Assembly: GCF_022809775.1 (NCBI RefSeq)
Contig: NZ_CP094380.1
Location: 2,033,001-2,097,000, forward strand
From: Pseudodesulfovibrio tunisiensis
GTDB taxonomy: Bacteria > Desulfobacterota > Desulfovibrionia > Desulfovibrionales > Desulfovibrionaceae
Direction of reading: 5' to 3'
DNA: 64,000 nucleotides
Under the pieces are notes generated by a model. It made no database searches and was not told where the DNA came from. It was given only the letters and a program-made list of their open reading frames with translations. Position 1 is the stretch's first letter, and every line of letters starts with the position of its first letter. Shown here one piece after another: positions 59,513 through 64,000 of the stretch. Position numbers and translations under genes: made by a program.

Positions 59513-60546
59513 CACCGCCCCCCCGCATAGCCGTGGACGCCATGGGCGGCGACTACGGCCCCGAGGTGATCGTTCCCGCCGCAGTCGATGCGGCGCGCGA
59601 AGGCACCGCCATCGTGCTTGTCGGTGACGCGGACAGGATCAACGCCGAGTTGGTCAGGTTCGACACCAACGGCCTGGATATTCGCGTGCATCATTCCACA
59701 CAGATTGTGGAGATGCACGACAAACCCTCGGATGCGCTTCGGCGCAAGAGGGATTCCTCCATCCAGGTCGCCTGCAAGCTGGTGAAGGACGGCCAGGCCG
59801 ACGGCGTGGTCAGTGCCGGACATTCCGGCGCCTCCGTGGCGTGCGGCATGTTCATCCTCGGAAGAATCAAAGGCGTGCTCAGGCCCGCTCTCGCCGGTGT
59901 GATGCCGACGGAAAAGGCTCCCGTCATTCTCATCGACGTGGGAGCCAATGTGGACTCCAAGCCGCAGCACCTGTTGCAATTCGGTCTCATGGCCGACGTG
60001 TTTGCAAAGGATGTGCTGGGCATGGAGAATCCTTCCGTTGGCGTTCTCTCCATCGGCGAAGAGGAGGGCAAGGGCAATGCCACGGTCAAGGAAGCCTTTG
60101 ACCTTTTCCGCGAATCGCGGATGAACTTCATTGGCAATGTGGAAGGCAGGGACATTTTCACCGGCAACGTGAATGTTGCCGTGTGCGACGGTTTCGTGGG
60201 CAACGTTGCCCTGAAGCTTTCCGAGGGGTTGGCCAAGTCCATGGGCAACATCCTCAAGGAAGAGCTGAAGCGCAGCTGGCTGTCCAAGCTGGGTGCCCTT
60301 CTTTCCCTGCGCGCCTTCAAACGGTTCCGGACGGTGACCGACTACGCCGAATACGGCGGTGCCCCTCTGCTCGGCCTCAAGGGTCTGGTAGTGGTCTGCC
60401 ACGGCAAATCCAATCCCAAAGCCATCCTGAACGCCATTCGCATGGCGTCCAAGTCCGTGGAAAACAAGCTCCACGAACATCTGGCCGAAGGACTGGCCGT
60501 TCACAAGGACCTCTCTGAAACCAAGGCGACTCCCAACGCCGCCTGA
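59505..60546 (+). CDS. plsX: Phosphate acyltransferase PlsX, start disrupted by a C run
   Basis: The body is an intact PlsX ([88 protein letters not shown]), which makes acyl-phosphate from acyl-ACP for phospholipid synthesis. The natural start ATG 59505 (MPSTAP) is in another frame: the run of seven C at 59518-59524 would have to be six to give [16 protein letters not shown]. Without that change, initiation would need GTG 59533, which loses the first strand, or ATG 59464 inside rpmF. Error or real variation cannot be told apart here. Confidence 0.88.
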
Positions 60547-60561
60547 CCTTTCAAATAAACG

Positions 60562-60583
60562 ACGGCCGGGCTTTCCCGGCCGT
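60562..60583 (+). terminator. Hairpin between plsX and fabH
   Basis: ACGGCCGGG-CTTT-CCCGGCCGT is a strong perfect stem without a true T-tract. It may protect or partly terminate the upstream transcript inside the operon. Confidence 0.5.
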
Positions 60584-60597
60584 TCTGGTACCAAGCC

Positions 60598-61587
60598 ATG
60601 CACACCGATTTCATTCTTCGCGGCCTCGGCCGTCATGCCCCGGACAGAATCCTGACCAACGCCGATCTGGAAACCATGGTGGAGACTTCGGACGAATGGA
60701 TCACCACCCGGACCGGCATCCGCCAACGCCACATCGTGAGTCCGGGAGAAGGCTGCACCGACCTGGCATACGGGGCCGCCAAAATGGCCCTGAAGGACGC
60801 CGGCATCGAAGCCGACGACCTGACACACATCCTTCTCGCCACCTACACTTCCGATTACGTGATTCCTCAGGGAGCCTGCGTTCTCGAGGAGAAGCTCGGA
60901 GTCAAGGGCAAGATCGCGCTCGACGTGTCCGCTGCCTGCTCCGGCTTCCTGTTCGCGCTGGAGACCGCACGCGGTTTCGTGGCGCTGGACAGGAACGCCA
61001 AGGTGCTGGTCGTGGCCAGCGAGGTGAACACCCACCGCGCAAATTTCACGGACCGCGCCACCTGCGTGCTGTTCGGCGATGCGGCCGGAGCCGTGGTGGT
61101 CACTGCGGGCGACCCCGAGGACGGGCCACGCGTTCTGGACGTGAAGCTGGGCACGGACGGCGGTCTGGGCGACCTGCTCACGGTCAAGGGCGGCGGCTCC
61201 ATGTCCACCTACAAGGAAGGCGAACCGGTCCGCGACGACTATTTCATCCAGATGCAGGGCCGCGAGGTCTACAAGCACGCCGTGCGCAACATGACCGGCG
61301 TGTGCAAGGAAATTCTGGAACGCAACAACCTGTCCGTGGACGACGTGAACGTGCTCCTGCCCCATCAGGCCAACCTGCGCATCATCGAGGCCGTGGGCAA
61401 GAAGCTGGGCGTGCCCGAGGAAAAGGTCTACGTGAACGTGGACCGCTACGGCAACACGTCCGCGGCTTCCGTGCCCCTCGCCCTGTCCGAGGCGCGGGAC
61501 AACGGGTTCATAAAAAAGGGCGATCTGGTGCTGCTGACCACCTTTGGCGGCGGCTTCACCTGGGGCGCGGCTCTGGTCCGCTTCTAA
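60598..61587 (+). CDS. fabH: 3-oxoacyl-ACP synthase III (FabH)
   Basis: The 329-residue initiating condensing enzyme has nucleophile Cys114 in DVSAACSGFLFAL, the histidine in LLPHQANLRII and the asparagine in VDRYGNTSAASVPLAL. It joins acetyl-CoA to malonyl-ACP. The start at 60598 follows the hairpin closely and lacks a strong ribosome-binding site. It lies between plsX and fabG in a standard fatty-acid cluster. Confidence 0.95.
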   Translation: MHTDFILRGLGRHAPDRILTNADLETMVETSDEWITTRTGIRQRHIVSPGEGCTDLAYGAAKMALKDAGIEADDLTHILLATYTSDYVIPQGACVLEEKLGVKGKIALDVSAACSGFLFALETARGFVALDRNAKVLVVASEVNTHRANFTDRATCVLFGDAAGAVVVTAGDPEDGPRVLDVKLGTDGGLGDLLTVKGGGSMSTYKEGEPVRDDYFIQMQGREVYKHAVRNMTGVCKEILERNNLSVDDVNVLLPHQANLRIIEAVGKKLGVPEEKVYVNVDRYGNTSAASVPLALSEARDNGFIKKGDLVLLTTFGGGFTWGAALVRF

Positions 61588-61613
61588 TCGTCACAGCTCC
61601 GTTGTTTTTGCAA

Positions 61614-61641
61614 TTTGCAGTCTCGGTTCAATTGGTATATT
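61614..61641 (+). promoter_or_regulatory. Internal promoter before fabG
   Basis: TTTGCA (61614-61619) and TATATT (61636-61641) are separated by 16 bases in the only AT-rich part of the fabH-fabG gap. It would let fabG-acpP-fabF be expressed independently. Confidence 0.5.
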
Positions 61642-61681
61642 GGAGCGGGACCGACATGAAAAGCGAGAAAGAGGTATCCGA

Positions 61682-62425
61682 ATGAGCGATCTTCCCAAAG
61701 TCGCCCTGGTCACCGGAGGTTCCCGCGGAATCGGCCGGGCAGTGGCCGAACGGCTCGCGGCCGACGGCTTCGACATCCATCTGACCTACGTGAGCCGTCC
61801 GGAACAGGCCGACGAAACCGTTGCCGCCATTGAAAAGCTCGGCCGCAAGGCACGGGCCTTCAAGCTCGACTCCGGCGATCGTGACGCCATTGCTTCGTTT
61901 TTCAAGGAAGAAATCAAGGGGAAAGTCGAACTGGGCGCGCTGGTGAACAACGCCGGCATCACCCGGGACGGCCTGATGATGCGCATGAAGGATGAGGACT
62001 GGGACAAGGTCATCCAGATCAACCTCACCGGCTGCTTCGCCTTTGTTCGGGAAGCTTCCAGAATCATGGGCAAGCAGCGCTCTGGGGCCATCATCAACAT
62101 CGCTTCCGTCGTGGGCCAGATGGGCAACGCGGGGCAGGCCAACTACTGCTCTGCCAAGGCCGGGCTCATCGGCCTGACCAAATCCGCAGCGCGCGAACTG
62201 GCCGGTCGGGGCATCACGGTCAATGCCGTTGCCCCGGGATTCATCGAAACCGACATGACTGCCGTTCTGCCGGAAAAAGCCGTGAATGCCATGATGGAAC
62301 AGATTCCGCTGAAACGCCTCGGGAAGGCCGAGGACATAGCGGCCGCCGTGTCGTTCCTGGCAAGCCCGGGCGGCGCCTACGTCACCGGACAGGTGATCGC
62401 CGTGAACGGCGGCATGTACATGTAG
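61682..62425 (+). CDS. fabG: 3-oxoacyl-ACP reductase FabG
   Basis: The 247-residue short-chain dehydrogenase has the NADP site VTGGSRGIGRAVAERLA, NNAGITRDGL, and the catalytic Ser-Tyr-Lys in INIASVVGQMGNAGQANYCSAKAG. It reduces 3-oxoacyl-ACP in the elongation cycle. AGAGG precedes ATG 61682. Confidence 0.95.
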   Translation: MSDLPKVALVTGGSRGIGRAVAERLAADGFDIHLTYVSRPEQADETVAAIEKLGRKARAFKLDSGDRDAIASFFKEEIKGKVELGALVNNAGITRDGLMMRMKDEDWDKVIQINLTGCFAFVREASRIMGKQRSGAIINIASVVGQMGNAGQANYCSAKAGLIGLTKSAARELAGRGITVNAVAPGFIETDMTAVLPEKAVNAMMEQIPLKRLGKAEDIAAAVSFLASPGGAYVTGQVIAVNGGMYM

Positions 62426-62458
62426 ACAACAATCAAACAATGCATACTGGAGGGGAAC

Positions 62459-62695
62459 ATGTCCGAATACGCCGAAAAAGTTAAGGAAATCATTGTGGAC
62501 CAGCTGGGTGTGAGCGCTGACGAAGTGGTCGAGAACGCTGCTTTCGTCGAAGACCTCGGTGCCGACTCCCTGGACCTGACCGAGCTCATCATGGCCATGG
62601 AAGAGACCTTCGATCTGGAGATCGACGACGAGGAAGCCCAGAAGATCGTCAAGGTCAAGGACGCCATCAGCTTCATCGAGAAAGCTCAGGGCTAA
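62459..62695 (+). CDS. acpP: Acyl carrier protein
   Basis: The 78-residue acidic protein has the phosphopantetheine site Ser37 in [20 protein letters not shown]. It carries acyl chains for the neighbouring Fab enzymes. GGAGGGG precedes the start. Confidence 0.97.
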   Translation: MSEYAEKVKEIIVDQLGVSADEVVENAAFVEDLGADSLDLTELIMAMEETFDLEIDDEEAQKIVKVKDAISFIEKAQG

Positions 62696-62729
62696 CCGGC
62701 CTTGCGCTTCGACTTTTGACCATACAAGC

Positions 62730-62769
62730 GAGCGTCTTATGCACCTTGAGGTGTAAGGCGCTCCTTTTG
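62730..62769 (+). terminator. Terminator or attenuator between acpP and fabF
   Basis: GAGCG-TCTTATGCACC-TTGA-GGTGTAAGGCGCTC, followed by CTTTTGC, forms a strong hairpin. Partial read-through would explain the high acpP to fabF expression ratio known in other bacteria. Confidence 0.7.
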
Positions 62770-62801
62770 CATTTCTGGACCCCTAACCACGGAACAAGGG
62801 T

Positions 62802-64000
62802 ATGAACAGGGTAGTAGTCACCAGCATAGCAGCCATCACTCCCATCGGGAATGACGTGGAAACCAGCTGGCAGAACCTGCTGGCCGGAAAGTCCGGCATC
62901 GGCCCCATCACCAAATTCGATTGCACTGATTTCGACACCAAGATCGCCGGTGAGGTAAAGGATTTCGATCCGACCGAGTACATTGACAAGAAAGCCGCCC
63001 GCCGCATGGAGACCTTCACCCAGTATGCGGTGGCCTGCACCAAACAGCTCTTCAGGGATGCGAACTGGACCATCCCCGACGAGGAAAAGCATCGCGCCGG
63101 CACCATCATCGGCGTGGGGCTCGGCGGTCTGCAGACCATCGAGACCATGCACACCAAGCTCCTGCAAAAGGGACCGGGACGCATCTCCCCGTTCTTCATC
63201 CCCATTCTCATCGCCAACATGGCGGCGGGCCAGGTTTCCATCGAAGCCGGAGCAATGGGACCGAACATCTGCACCACCACGGCCTGCGCGTCCGGCACCC
63301 ATGCCGTGGGCTCGGCCTATACCGACATCATGCTCGGCCGTGCGGACATCATGGTCTGCGGCGGAGCCGAATCCACCATCACCCCGCTGGGCGTGGCCGG
63401 ATTCAACGCCATGAGGGCCCTGTCCACGCGCAACGACGAGCCCGAGCTGGCCTCCCGCCCCTTTGACGCGGACCGCACCGGATTCATCATGGGCGAAGGC
63501 TGCGGCCTGCTGCTTCTGGAATCCCTGGATCACGCTCTGGAGCGCGGCGCGAACATTCTGGCCGAAGTGGTCGGTTTCGGCGCGTCCGGCGATGCGCATC
63601 ACATGACCGCACCGCCCGAGGACGGCGCGGGCATGGCTCTGGCCATGAGCGCGGCCATCCACGAGGCAGGCATCGATCCGTCCGAGGTGGACCACATCAA
63701 TGCCCACGGCACGTCCACCAAGCTCAACGACCTGTGCGAAACCCGGGCCATTCACAAGGTCTTCGGCTCCCATGCGGAAGACATCGCCATCACCGCCAAC
63801 AAGTCCCAGATCGGACACCTGCTCGGCGCTGCCGGCGGCGTGGAATCCGCATTCGCGGTCAAGACCCTGACGGAAGGCGTGATTCCCGGAACCGTCAACC
63901 GCACCAATCCGGACCCGGAATGCGATCTGGACTACTGCGTTGAAGGCCCGCGCGACCAGCAGGCGGAATTCGTACTCAGCAACTCCTTCGGATTCGGTGG
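62802..64000 (+). CDS. fabF: 3-oxoacyl-ACP synthase II (FabF), C-terminus cut by window end
   Basis: The frame from ATG 62802 is open to the window edge and gives 399 residues of an expected 412 or so. The condensing-enzyme triad is visible: Cys162 in TTACASGTHAVG, the histidine in HINAHGTSTKLND and the histidine in NKSQIGHLLGAAGG. The sequence ends in SNSFGFGG, the start of the conserved FGGHN segment. It elongates acyl-ACP chains. The ribosome-binding site is GGAACAAGGG. Confidence 0.94.
   Translation, partial: MNRVVVTSIAAITPIGNDVETSWQNLLAGKSGIGPITKFDCTDFDTKIAGEVKDFDPTEYIDKKAARRMETFTQYAVACTKQLFRDANWTIPDEEKHRAGTIIGVGLGGLQTIETMHTKLLQKGPGRISPFFIPILIANMAAGQVSIEAGAMGPNICTTTACASGTHAVGSAYTDIMLGRADIMVCGGAESTITPLGVAGFNAMRALSTRNDEPELASRPFDADRTGFIMGEGCGLLLLESLDHALERGANILAEVVGFGASGDAHHMTAPPEDGAGMALAMSAAIHEAGIDPSEVDHINAHGTSTKLNDLCETRAIHKVFGSHAEDIAITANKSQIGHLLGAAGGVESAFAVKTLTEGVIPGTVNRTNPDPECDLDYCVEGPRDQQAEFVLSNSFGFG

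Overview
The window is high-GC, gene-dense bacterial chromosome. It most likely comes from a member of the Desulfovibrionales or a close relative (Desulfobacterota). This is inferred from the combination of families, not from a marker gene: a MurE with the meso-diaminopimelate signature (Gram-negative type wall), a bacteriohemerythrin, a DUF362-ferredoxin protein, a YedE/TusA/DUF3343 selenium-sulfur cluster, a NikM/CbiM-type metal transporter and an sppA lipoprotein. No rRNA, tRNA, CRISPR array, phage or intact insertion sequence was seen.

Layout. 0-10 kb holds small accessory genes: a DUF2975 protein with its HTH regulator, DUF2721, a lipoprotein and sppA, a Bcr/CflA exporter behind a leader peptide, an IscR-like Rrf2 regulator, a two-gene metal-uptake operon, hemerythrin, an HD hydrolase, a LysR regulator and a TrhA/hemolysin III homologue. 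10.4-13.7 kb carries a minus-strand PAP2 phosphatase-pabC-pabB-pabA run (p-aminobenzoate for folate). 13.8-18.4 kb carries DUF362-ferredoxin, rlmD, a tandem paralogous pair of small genes, DUF3108 and a CBS protein. 18.7-21.8 kb is a tight five-gene selenium/sulfur-handling operon. 22.2-24.7 kb is pyruvate kinase overlapping an HD-GYP protein. 24.9-41.9 kb is a complete division and cell wall (dcw) cluster in canonical order: mraZ rsmH ftsL ftsI murE murF mraY murD ftsW murG murC murB ftsQ ftsA ftsZ, followed by a radical SAM gene. 44.9-47.8 kb has gltX, a NifU-type protein and an HDOD protein. 47.9-52.6 kb is a ZraP/ZraS/ZraR-like envelope metal-stress operon with a DUF4405 protein. 52.9-58.2 kb has an FmdB-type zinc ribbon, a SHOCT protein, a disrupted hybrid-free histidine kinase and a solute-binding protein. 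58.3-64 kb carries rpmB on the minus strand and yceD-rpmF-plsX-fabH-fabG-acpP-fabF on the plus strand, the last cut by the window end.

The most striking features are not single genes. (1) Two promoters, before the zraP-like gene and before the SHOCT gene, share an 18-base sigma-54 core and a palindromic upstream site at the same distance, which defines a small regulon for the ZraR-like activator. (2) A family of about 560-base mosaic repeats occurs four times: two direct copies at 43.6-44.8 kb and two inverted copies at 53.3-54.4 kb. The copies have 25-base inverted sub-repeats and hairpins whose two arms change together, and the pairs flank 8.5 kb of genes. (3) Four genes (a lipoprotein before sppA, DUF362, a histidine kinase and the start of plsX) are each broken by what looks like one base gained or lost in a C/G run. 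Because plsX is normally essential, sequencing error is a serious possibility for all four. (4) A 124-base hairpin unit is tandemly duplicated between two convergent operons.
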